This document shows positions 10,336 through 21,646 of a DNA stretch of 64,000 nucleotides, in pieces; the first letter of the stretch is position 1, and each line of letters opens with the position of its first letter. A program made the translations under genes and the position numbers. This stretch comes from Mantamonas sphyraenae (Eukaryota; CRuMs; Mantamonadidae). The notes beneath the pieces were generated by a model, which worked only from the letters and a program-made list of their open reading frames with translations, had not been told where the DNA came from and searched no databases. The stretch lies in NCBI GenBank assembly GCA_026936335.1, contig JAPMXV010000050.1:124001-188000 (forward strand). The letters run 5' to 3'.

Positions 10336-13158
10336 TCACTGAATGGTGTTGATCACCGTAAACTCACGGTGCGTGTCCTCCACCACGGCCTCCTTGAGCC
10401 GTTCAAAGCTGAGATTCTTGCGTGTGATGATACCCACGACGCGGTGTTGGTTGTCGACGACAAGGAGGTGGCGCATGCCCAGGTTGCGAAAGAGTGTAAA
10501 CGTACTGCCCAGATTCGTGCACGGCGCCACCGTGTGCGGACTGGGATTCATGTACCTGCGCAGATCCACAATGTCGTCGTAGTGACTGCCCTTGATGTTG
10601 ATGTCCGACAGGCTCAGGTAGCGCGGATAGTGCTCCGCAAACGCCTCCCACGACAGCAACGGCGCGTGTGCAGCCTCCACTGCGCTCGAGTAGTACTCCT
10701 TGTTGTACAGCAGTGTGTAGAGCTGGGAGCGCAGGATGATGCCCGACACGTGTTGGGACCCCTCCAGGCCCGGTTCGACACTGACACACGGGAAGCCGTT
10801 GTGCCTGTTGCTTTCCAACACACGCAGCAGGTTGCCCACAGTGTCCACCTCGTTCACATACACCACAGGCTGCGTCATCACGTCCTGTGCCTGTAGGAAC
10901 TGCATGGCTCCATGCGGCACCCACTCCAGGAACGGAATGTGCTTCAACTCAATGTGAATGTCATACAGGCCCCGGTTGAACAGGTCTCCCACCCACTTGG
11001 CCACCATGATGGTCATCATCAGCGGCAAACCGTACGTGATGTCGTTGGTGCTCTCCAGGATAATCACCGTCAGCGAAATGGTCATGCGCACGACGCCTCC
11101 AAGCATGGCCGCCGCGCCAATCAGCGCATACGTGCCAGCGTCGATGTCCAGCTCGGGGAAGAAGAGCGAGAGCAGACGACCAAACATGCGGCCCATGGCA
11201 CAGCCAATGAGCAGGGTGGGCAGAAACAGACCGGCAGGCGTCGCGGCGCCGTAGGTGCAGCACGCCAGGCAGAACGAGACAATGGTGAACACGAGAAGGG
11301 TGGACACGGAAAACTCGCCTGTGTTGTGGAACAGCTGCTTGATGGCGTCTTCGCTGGTGGTAAACACAATCGTGGCCATGTCGTTGTAGTAGCCCTCGGG
11401 GCAGAAGAACTGGTGCAGGGTGGTTTCAAACGGCACCACCGCAGGCATGGGCTTGCACTGATAAAACACAAGGGGCATCATGTACGTGAGACAGGCAGTG
11501 AGGGTGGCCAGGGCAAACACCTCCAACCACCGGTGGAAGCGGCTGGTCACATGTTTCATGCGAAACATCGTCAGGCGTGTGTTGATGGCGTTGAACAGCG
11601 CACCCATGCAACCACCCAACACACCCAGAAACAGAAACAGTGGCAATTCCCAGATGCGGTACCCCTGCTGCGGGTTGCCTGCAAACGAGCCAAAGTTGAT
11701 CAGACCCGGGTTGGACAAGTCGCCCCACTTGCCCTTGTAGCCACTGAGGAACAGGTTCAACGTGAACGACGAGATCATGGAGCAGAAAAAGGTCTTCCAC
11801 GTCAACGGCTGGTCCCAAAACGAGGACCCCTCCTCCAGGGAGAACAGCACCCCTCCAATGGGTGCCCCAAACGCAGCAGACACCCCCGCTGCCGCACCCA
11901 TGCTCACAAACCGCACCTTGTGGTTGTCATTGCGAAAGTTCTTCAGCACCTTGGTTTCAATGGGCATGGACGACGACTTGCCCTGCGTCACACCCGCGGC
12001 AATGATCGCTCCAGAATGAATCATGGGTCCCTCCTTGCCCAGCAACGCCCCACTGGCCACACTCAACATAATGCCCACCGCCTTCACAAGCAGTGTCTTG
12101 AAGCGAAGGATCCGCGGCAGACGCAGCGAATTGAGAAACACCTTCAGTTCCGGAATGCCCGAGCCCGCTGCCACCGGCTCAATGAACGCCACCATGAATC
12201 CGGACAGCGAGAACATGCACACAGACATCGAAAAGTACACAAGGAATGGAAGCATGCTGTTGGGTCCATTCGCATACAGCAGATTCAGCGTCGACGAGAA
12301 CTTCCACGTTTTCAGCAGGCTCACACCCAGATCGATCCTGTCATGGGATCATGGGAGGAGGAAGGTGGGACACACACACAAGGGTGTGTAAGGGAGGGGT
12401 GTGTCAGTGCATGGTACGCAGACTTGTGATTGCCGTGTCGTGTGTGCTTTGGGGAAGGCAAGGCGGAAAGCGCAGGCACAGCAGAGGAGGAATCACAACA
12501 CGTACAAAAACGCCACCAAACCTGTGAGGGCACCAATGACAACTGCCAACACCCACACCTGCAGCTCCTCGTACTTGTACAAGCCTGTAGCAGTGTGGAT
12601 GGCAATGTGCAGTGCGGAGCGAGGAGTCAGCAAGCGCAAAAAGAAAAGATCCATGCAAGGCCCCACTCGGCATCATCATCATCCACGCGCCGCAACAACC
12701 CACCATTCTTCTCTTTGTCCACCATGGCCTGGTCAGCCACTTCGTTCTGGATCACCTCGTAGTCCAAACTCTGAGCAGGTGAGGGAATGGACGGTTGGAC
12801 GCTGTCAGTACGCCAATGGACGTGTGTGGGTGGACCAAGACATGCGTCGCGGAACGGAACGGCACGGCGGCGGCGGCGTCCACACACTCACCTCGAGACT
12901 GTCGATGAACTGCTTCTGCTGTTCGGTGGGTGGTGGGAAGTGATGGTGCAAGGAGATGAGGTCGACATCGATGCGACGCTTGCGCAGCAGGGCCTTTTGC
13001 GGATCGTCCGCCTGGAATCGTTCCGTGGTCGACGAGGCACGCGAGCGACCCGTGTTGTACGCCGCTCCATCCACCAACTCTCCGCTCTGTCCTCCTCCTC
13101 CTTGTCCCTCGTCCGACGACACTGAAGGATCTTGGTTGCCCAGCAACGAGTCCTGCAT
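10336..13158 (-). CDS. CLC-6/7-type chloride/proton exchanger
   Basis: Four exons, in reading order 13158-12892, 12770-12704, 12584-12506 and 12337-10336, encode about 804 residues, close to animal CLC-7. Family landmarks are all present: FIDSLESLDYE at the N-terminal cytosolic segment, GALTGLVAFLIDLG in the first helix, GSGIPELK (Ser of the chloride site), GKEGPMIHSG (gating Glu), AAFGAPIGGVLFSLEEGSSFW (second Glu typical of exchangers rather than channels) and GLFLPTLLIGCAMGR. Two CBS domains follow, around DVMTQPVVYVNEVDTVG and in the last 60 residues. The GSGIP form, not GPGIP, suggests chloride rather than nitrate. By homology it would act in late endosome/lysosome or vacuole membranes. 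The two short internal exons were placed by hand from splice sites and phase and are less sure than the main exon. Confidence 0.9.
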
Positions 13159-13278
13159 GTCGACAAACAGTGTGTGTGTTGCGTGCCCCAGCGCCAGCGC
13201 AACCAAGCACCGCACACACACACAACTCACAACTCACTTGGGAATCGTTTACACAACGTTCCCCATCGACTCATTCTA
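13159..13278. promoter_or_regulatory. Divergent promoter region, CLC / LRR-ankyrin gene
   Basis: 120 bases separate the two opposed start codons, so the promoters must overlap here. It contains a CACACA-rich stretch at about 13209-13225 and no recognisable TATA box. Confidence 0.45.
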
Positions 13279-14448
13279 ATGTCGTCTGTGGGTGGTGCTT
13301 CTTCATCCATGACTACGGTGGAGGAGGTGGAGGAGGAGGAAACACCCGTTCGCCATTGGATGCCCCTCCTGCAGCTCATGTCGTTGCAATTGCAACGGGA
13401 ATTCTTGCGCCATCGCATACGAAGGTTGTACCTGGTGGATGTGCAACTGACCAACGAGGTGTGCTTCTTGCTGGCGGAGGAGTTTGCCAGCGGACGCAAC
13501 CAGTTGTTCGACACGCTATACCTGCGCAATGCCGGACTGGACGACGCCATGCTTGCGCCCATTCTGGTTGCTCTGCAACATGACACAGCACTGCAGGTGT
13601 TGGACATCCAACGCAACGACAAGTTGACGCAGGTGACGGTGTGGACCTGCACGGAACTGGTGCTCACAAACCGCTCCCTGTGCCAACTGCGCATGGATCG
13701 TCGACTGGACGACGTGGCACTCTCCCAAACCAGCATCAACACCCTTCTGCAAACAAACAAGGAAAACGCAGAGGAGTTTGGCCGTGCTTGCGAGGTCGGG
13801 GATTTGCAGCGTGTACGGGAACTTCGCTCACTCGGCGTTTCCGTCAATGCCAACCCCGGCGGCGGTGGCAAGCCTCCTGTGCGACGTGCCATGGATGCAG
13901 GGCATGCTGTGTTGGTGCAATTCCTCTTGCAAGAGGGTGCAGACGCAGACCAGCTGGTCACCAAAGCCACACGCGATGGCCTCCCAGACATGCTTCTGCT
14001 TGCCCTGCTCCACGGCGCTGAACCGCCGCCATTGAACAGTGGCAAGCTTCACTTTGAACAGGGCCAATCCGACGTGTGTAGGGCCCTTCTCAAGGGATGG
14101 GAGAACGATGATCTCAGCCAGTGGTGGACACAATACGGGTTCCAGGTGGCTCGAAACATGGGCGGGGTGGCTGTCAATTGGACACCCGAGGTGCACTTGT
14201 GTGTGACCCAGGCTGTGGACATGCAGATTGAACTGTGCATGGTCATGAATGACACCGAAGAGGAGGAACTCTTTGCTGTCGGCCACATCGACGACTACAC
14301 ACCCACCGCTCTGTGGCATGTCATGCCCATCGAAATCCTCGATCGCATCCTGGCCTATGTCGGTGCCGTCATGGATGTGCAGGACGTGCAACCGGCGGGC
14401 AAATCAACGGGGGGCAAATCATCCAATTCGTCCTGCAGTGTGCAATAG
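13279..14448 (+). CDS. LRR/ankyrin-like protein with possible C-terminal F-box/SOCS-like helix
   Basis: A single exon of 389 residues; the start is the ATG followed by SSVGGASSS. After an acidic stretch (EEVEEEE), residues about 30-140 show leucine-rich spacing (LYLVDVQLTNEVCFLLAEEF, LYLRNAGLDDAMLAPILVAL) like ribonuclease-inhibitor repeats. Residues about 160-240 look like ankyrin repeats (ACEVGDLQRVRELRSLGVSV, AGHAVLVQFLLQEGAD). Near the end the segment LWHVMPIEILDRILAYVG resembles an F-box or SOCS-box helix, which would make it a substrate adaptor for a ubiquitin ligase. That last point is inference. Its stop codon lies 33 bases from the stop of the convergent neighbour. Confidence 0.7.
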   Translation: MSSVGGASSSMTTVEEVEEEETPVRHWMPLLQLMSLQLQREFLRHRIRRLYLVDVQLTNEVCFLLAEEFASGRNQLFDTLYLRNAGLDDAMLAPILVALQHDTALQVLDIQRNDKLTQVTVWTCTELVLTNRSLCQLRMDRRLDDVALSQTSINTLLQTNKENAEEFGRACEVGDLQRVRELRSLGVSVNANPGGGGKPPVRRAMDAGHAVLVQFLLQEGADADQLVTKATRDGLPDMLLLALLHGAEPPPLNSGKLHFEQGQSDVCRALLKGWENDDLSQWWTQYGFQVARNMGGVAVNWTPEVHLCVTQAVDMQIELCMVMNDTEEEELFAVGHIDDYTPTALWHVMPIEILDRILAYVGAVMDVQDVQPAGKSTGGKSSNSSCSVQ

Positions 14449-14481
14449 AGACCTCACATGTGTCCCCTCTCTCTCTCTCAT

Positions 14482-16389
14482 TCACCACAACGTCCATCCA
14501 TCCACCACAGTGCCTGTGCGATCCAAGGCAGCGCCACATTGCTCATAATCGGGCACGTTTCCAGCTTCAGCCGAATGGAATTCCAACGCCCCGAGCTCGT
14601 ACAGACTCACATGCGGCGCATTGCCTCCGTCATACATTCCCACCTTGTGTGTGCATGCACTGAGACGGGTCTCATCGTCGACAAGAGCCTCCAGCTCCTC
14701 CCAATCGCTCTGAAAGTAGGTGAGCACCCCTGGCACCGATGTCATGGGTGCATCACACACAGCCACAGAGGCATCCTTGTTGCGCAGTTCGTCGTTGAAA
14801 CAGGTGCCGTCCTGCCACACCATCAGCACATCCTGTCCATAGCCATCCATGGATGGGGCGTTGCCCGCGGCCACAGGCACTGCTCGTCCAGAGGCAAGGG
14901 TGCCCACGTGGATGACAGCTCCCGGCGCAGAAAAGGCAATTGCCACGTGGCTTCCATTGTCAGCCAGGGTCAATGGCGACGCCACCTGGGCCGTGATGGC
15001 CACACAGGACCACGTGGGTGGTGGTGCATCTCCTCCCACACCCACACCCACATCCACACCCACACCCACACTCCCCTCATGTCGCCATGCCACAAACACA
15101 CACCCGGGCTTGGAGGCCATGGTGGTGGCCATGGCACGTGCGGACAGGGAAAACTGTGCGCAGGTTTCTCCCTGCGGACAAAACGTGCCGTTGTTGAGGA
15201 TGTTGGTCGCATTGGCCACCATCCATCGTCCCGTGTCGTCGCTCAACACAAACCCACTGGCTTGCGTGTCCAATTGCACCGACGTGAGTGTGTTCCAACC
15301 ATCCACCACCGCGGGCATGGCCATCAATCTCCCATCCAGCGGTTCCGTGATCCCCGACGCTTCCGCGCCACCCGCATACATGCGACCCTTGTCATCCTGT
15401 GCATACAGCGTCACAAACAACCCATCCCCATCCAGCGTCAGTTGCGTGTGCGGTATCACCCGTGCGTACGAGGCGTTGAAGAGCAATTCGTTGCGTGCAC
15501 GAGAGAACCCGCGCGCAGGAGACACAAACACCTCGAATTGCAATGGGTCGATGTTGATGGCCATCAACATGCCCCGTGGATTGGTGATGTTGGCCTTCAG
15601 ATACGCGTTGGCAATGCTCAACACGTCTTGCTGTGCGCTGGGTTCCCAGCATTGGAAACGATGGTCCATCGACCCAAACTTGGCATAGTGTTTGTCTGCA
15701 AACATGGCAATCAGCAATCCGGCGTCAAACGGCACTGCCGGTTCGTTCAACACTTGCATGCGTGCGTACACGCCGTCGTTGCTGGTCGCTGGTGCCAAAC
15801 CGTCCCCCTGACTGTTGTATGTGCCTACCAGCGGTTGCCACTTGTTGGCCAGGCACGAACGTGTGCTGTTGTTCGGCACCGCCGCTCCATCCAGCGTCAC
15901 CGTGACTTTGGTGCCCGTGGCAAGCAACCCGGTGACAAACGCATCAAACTGCTCCAGCCACAACGCCGCCTCGGCACTTCCGTCGCATGGATGGCCCTTG
16001 AACGCATATTTGGCACACAGTGCCAGGTCGATGCGCTCCTGTTGGAAGGCAGGCATCGTCGACACGAGGTCAATGAGCTGCTCCGACGAGTTGTACACGC
16101 GCAGGGGCTCCGGGGTGTTGTGGTTCAGCACGATGCACCCGTCGCCATGCTTGCTCGGATCCCACCAGGGTTGGCTCGCACAGAACGACGCATCCATCAC
16201 CGTCGGGTCAATCTTCAAGTAACGTGCCCCTTTGGCGTTGATGGCCACATCCCACTCTCGCAGGTCGTTCCAACTATGGATCTGGAACCCCAGCGTGTCG
16301 CGGATGTCATCAACACCATCTACTGGGCGGCTACACGCAACCACCAGCACAAGCAGCAGTGCAAGGAAGGCTGCTTGTCTATTCTTCAT
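14482..16389 (-). CDS. Secreted protein, possible PLC-like phosphodiesterase fold
   Basis: A single exon of about 635 residues. It starts with a clear signal peptide (MKNRQAAFLALLLVLVVAC). The mature N-terminus has the pattern IHSWNDLREWDVAINAKGARYLKIDPTV, which resembles the first strands of glycerophosphodiester or PI-PLC-type barrels, where His and acidic residues follow a helix, but I cannot see the whole catalytic set. There are several N-glycosylation sequons (NSS, NNS, NAT, NGS) and many paired cysteines. Around residues 430-445 a Val-Gly/Asp repeat (VGVGVDVGVGVGG) comes from a CACACC microsatellite. Function is uncertain; the signal peptide and secretion are well supported. Its first 11 bases overlap the end of the upstream gene on the same strand. 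Confidence 0.6.
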   Translation of the reverse strand: MKNRQAAFLALLLVLVVACSRPVDGVDDIRDTLGFQIHSWNDLREWDVAINAKGARYLKIDPTVMDASFCASQPWWDPSKHGDGCIVLNHNTPEPLRVYNSSEQLIDLVSTMPAFQQERIDLALCAKYAFKGHPCDGSAEAALWLEQFDAFVTGLLATGTKVTVTLDGAAVPNNSTRSCLANKWQPLVGTYNSQGDGLAPATSNDGVYARMQVLNEPAVPFDAGLLIAMFADKHYAKFGSMDHRFQCWEPSAQQDVLSIANAYLKANITNPRGMLMAINIDPLQFEVFVSPARGFSRARNELLFNASYARVIPHTQLTLDGDGLFVTLYAQDDKGRMYAGGAEASGITEPLDGRLMAMPAVVDGWNTLTSVQLDTQASGFVLSDDTGRWMVANATNILNNGTFCPQGETCAQFSLSARAMATTMASKPGCVFVAWRHEGSVGVGVDVGVGVGGDAPPPTWSCVAITAQVASPLTLADNGSHVAIAFSAPGAVIHVGTLASGRAVPVAAGNAPSMDGYGQDVLMVWQDGTCFNDELRNKDASVAVCDAPMTSVPGVLTYFQSDWEELEALVDDETRLSACTHKVGMYDGGNAPHVSLYELGALEFHSAEAGNVPDYEQCGAALDRTGTVVDGWTLW

Positions 16390-19207
16390 TGCTGAGATGC
16401 TCTGGCTCATCCTGGGCGGCGACCAGGTCTCCTGCCTCCAACACCAACCCTCCCACTCTTGCTCTCCTCTTGCCATCCATGCCGTTGATGACTTGCCACA
16501 ATGTGTTGACCGCTGCTGTGCGCAACTCGTCGGTGGGCATTCCTTTGATTTGGCCCACCACAGTGTGCCACACGTCCTGCACACGCTCCTCCGGCACGCT
16601 GCCCAGCATGGCCATGGTACACAGCATGCCTGTGGCCCCTCGTTCCTCCACGGCACCCAACAGTGCATCCACGGCCTCGTGCTGGCAGGCTGCCGCATCG
16701 TGCAACAACGCCGCAGCGTCCGTCATGCTCACGTCATCCAACAAACGTGCAACGACACGCGTGCACGTCTCACCCCCATCTGCCATGCCACGCAGCAGCT
16801 GCGACTGCATCACAGCACGCCAAACGCCAACCACACGAGGCACACGCATCGCGTTGACACTTTCAATCAGAGGGAGAAGCCTCGACATCACAGCGTCTTG
16901 CACTGTGTGCACCGCCTCTGTAGGCCATTGCCACACATGCACTCGCTTGAGGGCACTTGACAGGGCGTGCAAGTGTGCATCGATGCGTTCGGCGGTGGCT
17001 TCTGCCTCGTCACCAGCGTCGGGAACCCTGGTCAACAGATCCATCACAGTCAGCATCACGCCATGCTGACCCTGCTCATCACACAGGGCGTGTACGGCAG
17101 TACGGACGCCCGAGGACCCACGCGTGCCTGCCATTCGCCTAGCGTAGGCCATGGCAAGCAGAATGCGAAGGCACTGCCGACGCTGCTGGCTCGAACAAAC
17201 GTCCTGCACGATGTTGACCAGGTGACACGTGACCACCACACCCAATTGCCACCACAGACTGCGGTGTGCACTTGCCATCGCGCGTGTGGCCTCGGCCTTG
17301 CTCCGATGTGCCTCAAAGTGCACCTCCGCCAGCAGTTCCAACGAGTCCAACACGTGTCCACGTGCCTCCTCATCCACAGGTTCAGCAGCAAACGCTGCAG
17401 CCAGAGCACGGGTCATTGCATACACCTGCTTGACGAGGGGATGACTCACCGTGCGCGCCACATGTGTGTGCCACTCCTTCTCGTCCTCGCTCAGCTGCAC
17501 CTCCCACAGCCACGTCATATCGCACACATCCATCAGCAGACAATCGCGCAACACGCACATCAACGCAGGCCTGTCACTCGTGTGCACGCAGCCTATGCAT
17601 TGGCCCAGGGCCAATCCCAGGCTCAAGCGCATGCTCGCGTCCCCTGTACACTCCACCCACTCTACCAATGCCTGCATATGGCCCGCAAACAGGCCGTAGA
17701 TGTCCATGCTTGCGTACCTGCGCATCACGTCAGAGTTGCCGTCCCACAGCGCACGCACGTGGTCCACATCCGCCAGGTCGCTCAGGTGCGATGCACCCAC
17801 CTCCACGGGATCCTGCAGTTCGCTGTGGATGCCATGCAGCAGACCACTCACCGCATACCATCGTGCATGCCAAAGTCGCGGGGCGTTGTGTGTCTGCTTG
17901 GCTATCCTGGGGGTGTGTTGTGTGTTGTGTGCCACGAGCGTATGCACCCACGGTGCAAGTTGCACCTTGCCGTCCAGCAGTTTGTGGATGTCCGACACGT
18001 ACGCCAGTTGTTGGCCCACGTGTGTGTAAATGTGATGCAGCAGCAGGCCTCGTGTGTGCATCTGTGTATCCGTGGGTGATGTGTGCTCCTCCAACACCTG
18101 CAGCAAGGCCGTGTGTACCTCCAGACCCAGCTGAGTATGCGCCTCCCCTTCCACTCCGCTCAGGAACAATCCACTGCCGGCGCACGCGTACTGCAGACTT
18201 GCCTCGTGCAGCGTCGCCGCGCGCCCCAACTGCGTGCACAGCAGCTCACACGCAGCCCATTTCTCATGCACCAGGCCACTCACCGCACCTGCACACAGCA
18301 CACTGTGCGACACCATCAGCACCGTGGCCGCGGGGCATCGACTCAGCGCGAGCAGGGTTTCGAGCAAACCGGGTCCGTGAACAGCCCACGACTCAACCCA
18401 CGCGGTTGCGTCGTCGGTCCCATCCTCCTCCCCATCGCCTTTGTCCCACGCCGCTGCCTCGCAGTCCACATGGCTGCACATGCCCACCGCTTCGCTGGCC
18501 TGCATACGTCGCGCGTACACCGCGGCGCTTGTCAGGATTTTCAAGGCGTCCACAAGAGCGGTGAGCGATGTCCGCTTCAAACCGGCCTCTTCCAACGCCT
18601 CGAGAAACGTGTGGCCCTTCCCTCGCACCCTCACCCTGTACAATTGGTCTGTGTACACCTGCACCGCCTGCACCGCCGTGGCCACCACCGACACAGGTAA
18701 CACCGAGCCACGCTGCAGCGCAAGTTCGCGGAGGAACAGCACACGCAGCTCCTCGCTGTGCCACACTGCCGTCTGCAGCTGCCTGGCACAATGGGCCACG
18801 CTGTACACCCCGGCCGCACCGTACATGTCCCTGCGTCGTTCCACACACGCCAGCACATGGGCCTCTTGCCACGCCACAGCCACTTCGTCCTCTGCGTCTT
18901 CCACCACCAGGGTCGACTGCAGTGCCTCTTTGTCCTGCACGCTGTCCAGCGCACGTGTCACCTCCTCCTCTCTGTTCACTGCCTCTTTGTCACTCTCTTG
19001 CAGCCATTTCCGCAGACGAGGTGCCCGCAGAGCGAACCTGCCGCCGCCGCCGCCCCCCGCTGCTGCTGCCAGATGCTCGGCCACCACTGCTGCACGTGCT
19101 GCCTCCTTCACCTTGCCCTCGCGTGCCAGCGTGTACGCACGCTGCACCCACCCTCGCACGCTTTGTGTCTCCTCCACCACCTCCTCCTTTTCTTCCTCAT
19201 TGCTCAT
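16379..19207 (-). CDS. Long helical protein of unknown function
   Basis: A single exon of about 942 residues, Ala- and Leu-rich, acidic at the start (MSNEEEKEEVVEETQS) and with a short poly-Ala/poly-Gly segment near residue 55. The rest reads as amphipathic helices without transmembrane segments, in the style of HEAT or other helical-repeat scaffolds, but no family is recognised. The start at 19207 is preferred over the open frame continuing upstream because it lies just 68 bases from the divergent HSP60 start and begins a typical acidic N-terminus. Its last codons (…HLSNEE, stop) overlap the ATG of the following secreted-protein gene by 11 bases. Confidence 0.65.
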   Translation of the reverse strand: MSNEEEKEEVVEETQSVRGWVQRAYTLAREGKVKEAARAAVVAEHLAAAAGGGGGGRFALRAPRLRKWLQESDKEAVNREEEVTRALDSVQDKEALQSTLVVEDAEDEVAVAWQEAHVLACVERRRDMYGAAGVYSVAHCARQLQTAVWHSEELRVLFLRELALQRGSVLPVSVVATAVQAVQVYTDQLYRVRVRGKGHTFLEALEEAGLKRTSLTALVDALKILTSAAVYARRMQASEAVGMCSHVDCEAAAWDKGDGEEDGTDDATAWVESWAVHGPGLLETLLALSRCPAATVLMVSHSVLCAGAVSGLVHEKWAACELLCTQLGRAATLHEASLQYACAGSGLFLSGVEGEAHTQLGLEVHTALLQVLEEHTSPTDTQMHTRGLLLHHIYTHVGQQLAYVSDIHKLLDGKVQLAPWVHTLVAHNTQHTPRIAKQTHNAPRLWHARWYAVSGLLHGIHSELQDPVEVGASHLSDLADVDHVRALWDGNSDVMRRYASMDIYGLFAGHMQALVEWVECTGDASMRLSLGLALGQCIGCVHTSDRPALMCVLRDCLLMDVCDMTWLWEVQLSEDEKEWHTHVARTVSHPLVKQVYAMTRALAAAFAAEPVDEEARGHVLDSLELLAEVHFEAHRSKAEATRAMASAHRSLWWQLGVVVTCHLVNIVQDVCSSQQRRQCLRILLAMAYARRMAGTRGSSGVRTAVHALCDEQGQHGVMLTVMDLLTRVPDAGDEAEATAERIDAHLHALSSALKRVHVWQWPTEAVHTVQDAVMSRLLPLIESVNAMRVPRVVGVWRAVMQSQLLRGMADGGETCTRVVARLLDDVSMTDAAALLHDAAACQHEAVDALLGAVEERGATGMLCTMAMLGSVPEERVQDVWHTVVGQIKGMPTDELRTAAVNTLWQVINGMDGKRRARVGGLVLEAGDLVAAQDEPEHLSNEE

Positions 19208-19275
19208 CTTTGTGGCAAATTGCTGGCAGCTCCAGCGCAGCCACCGAAAACTCAACAACCTCGAAAGACACGTCA
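19208..19275. promoter_or_regulatory. 68-bp divergent promoter, unknown gene / HSP60
   Basis: Only 68 bases separate two opposed start codons, so initiation for both genes must occur in or beyond this interval, with very short 5' leaders or transcripts that overlap the neighbour. No TATA box or inverted heat-shock element (nGAAn repeats) stands out; one GAAA lies near 19246. Confidence 0.5.
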
Positions 19276-21510
19276 ATGTTTGCCAGGAACGCAAAGGTAG
19301 GTGCCCTGCATGCTGCGCATCCACATCACCATGGTCTCGTGCCCACCAAACTGCCCTTTGTGTGCACGCGAGTGTGCGCATGGGCTTGGCTTGCGAGGTG
19401 GGGAGGAGCGCGCACATGCTGTGGGAGCTGCGGACGCGGACGGAAAGCGGAAAATCCACCGAAGCAGCTCTGCGCCTCCAACATCCCTTTGGCATGAGGC
19501 CAGACACACACCACAGCGTCGTTGGCATGCCCATGCATTGTGGCCACGCAACCGTGTCACTCACACCGTGTGCAGAAGGGACTCGCTCTGCTGCCCAAGG
19601 CTTCCAACCATGTCAACGTCGCGGCTGCCGCTGCGCTGTCCACCAGCGCCTCTGCCCTCTACCCGGGTAAGGAGATCAAGTTTGGTGTTGACGCACGCTC
19701 CAAGATGCTTGCCGGTGTCGACCAGCTCGCCGACGCCGTCCAGGTTACTCTGGGACCCAAGGTAGGTGCCATTTCATCGAGGGCGGGTTTTAACAACTCC
19801 CGCTCCGATTTTTTTCCGTCCTTGCATTTCTCCGTTCAAACGGGGCCTTTGCTCCGAGGGGTGGGCCACATGGACACTGACATGGAAGGACACCCCACGT
19901 GCGGAAAATGCTCCGTGGACCCATTGTTGTGGATGGTGGGTGGGTGACAACACACACAGGGCCGCAACGTGGTGCTGGAACAGGCGTTTGGCTCGCCGAA
20001 GATCACCAAGGATGGTGTGACGGTGGCCAAGCACGTGGAGTTTGAGGACAAGTACGAAAACCTGGGTGCGCAGCTGGTTAAGGATGTGGCCAGCAAGACC
20101 AACGACGTGGCAGGCGATGGCACGACGACGGCAACGGTGCTGACGCGTGCGATCTACTCGGAGGCATGCAAGGCGGTGGCGGCGGGCATGAACCCGACGG
20201 ACCTGCGACGCGGCATCAACCTGGCCACGACGGCACTTGTGGAACAGCTGCAGAAGGCAAGCACGGCGGTGACCAGCAATGATGCAGTGAAGCAGGTGGC
20301 CACCATTTCGGCCAACGGCGACACGGAGATTGGTGCGCTGATTGCCTCGGGCATGGAGAAGGTGGGCTTCGAGGGAGTCATCACCGTGACGGAGGGCAAG
20401 AGCCTGGAGAACGAACTGGAGCACATTGAGGGCATGAAGTTTGATCGTGGCTTCATCTCAGCCTACTTTGTGACGGACCAGAAGAGCCAGAGTGTGGTGC
20501 TGGAGAACCCGCTGATCCTGCTGGTGGAGAAGAAGGTCAGCAACTTCAAGAGCATCGTCAACGTCGTCGAGGCTGCCGTGGGCATGCAGCGTCCCATCCT
20601 CTTTATTGCCGAGGATGTGGAGAGTGAAGCCCTGGCCTCGCTGGTCATCAACAAGATGCGCGGCATCGCCCAGGTGGCCGCCGTCAAGGCCCCGGGCTTT
20701 GGCGAGAACCGCAAGGCCACCCTGCAGGACATTGCCATCATGACCGGTGGCCGTGTGGTGAGCGAGGAGCTTGGTCTGAAGCTGGAGGATGCCACCCCGG
20801 AGTGGTTGGGTCAGGCCAAGAAGGTGGAAATCACCAAGGACAGCACCCTGATCCTGGACGGCCAAGGCGACAAGGCCGCCCTTGCCGAGCGTTGTGACCT
20901 GATCAAGGAGTCCATCAACAAGACGACGTCGGAGTACGAGAAGGAGAAGCTGCAGGAGCGTCTGGCCAAGCTGCAGGGTGGTGTGGCTGTGCTCAAGGTG
21001 GGTGGGGCCTCCGAGGTGGAGGTGGGTGAGATCAAGGACCGCGTGGTGGATGCACTCAACGCCACACGCGCGGCTGTGGAGGAGGGCATTGTGGCAGGCG
21101 GTGGATCTGCACTGCTGCACGCCTCCAAGGTCCTGGACACTCTCGAGGGCGACAACTTTGACCAGAACATTGGCATCAAGACGGTGCAGAAGGCCGTGCG
21201 CTACCCGACCAAGCAGATTGCCACCAACGCAGGCGAGCAGGGCGACGTGGTCGTGGGCAAGCTCCTCGAAGTGGACGACGTCAACATGGGCTTCAACGCA
21301 GCCGTCAGCGAGTACGTCAACATGGTGGAGAGCGGCATTGTCGACCCCACCAAGGTTGTGCGCACTGCCCTCCTTGACGCTGCCTCTGTTGCTTCCCTGA
21401 TGGCCACCACCGAGGCTGCCATCGTCGACCTCCCGGAGAAGGAGGGTGGCGGAGGCATGGGCGGCATGGGCGGCATGGGTGGAATGGGCGGCATGGGCGG
21501 CATGATGTAA
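19276..21510 (+). CDS. HSP60: Mitochondrial chaperonin 60 (HSP60/Cpn60)
   Basis: Three exons (19276-19296, 19576-19761, 19960-21510) give 585 residues. The first exon codes only for MFARNAK; the first two exons together hold the mitochondrial presequence (positively charged, Ala/Ser-rich, ending near SALYPG) and the start of the mature chain, [14 protein letters not shown]. Family motifs are complete: [16 protein letters not shown], the nucleotide-binding DGTTTATVL, the conserved AGGGSALL and a GGM-repeat tail ending in GGMM. It folds imported proteins in the mitochondrial matrix as a group I chaperonin ring with a Cpn10 lid. Introns of 279 and 198 bases sit in the N-terminal third only. Confidence 0.97.
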
Positions 21511-21646
21511 ATCCTATGCCCCATTTGGCTCCGTGTGTGCCCCGTTTTTCTTCGTTGCAGAACAACAATGCAATTTTGATCGAATGCTTCCAAAAAAACA
21601 CCCTTTTGCATTCATTGTTGGTTGCACACACATGTGCAGCATCCAC

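Noticed and set aside
19208-19564. A longer N-terminus for the helical gene, extending to 19564
   Set aside because: It would cross the HSP60 start and first intron on the opposite strand, and its residues look unlike the rest of the protein.
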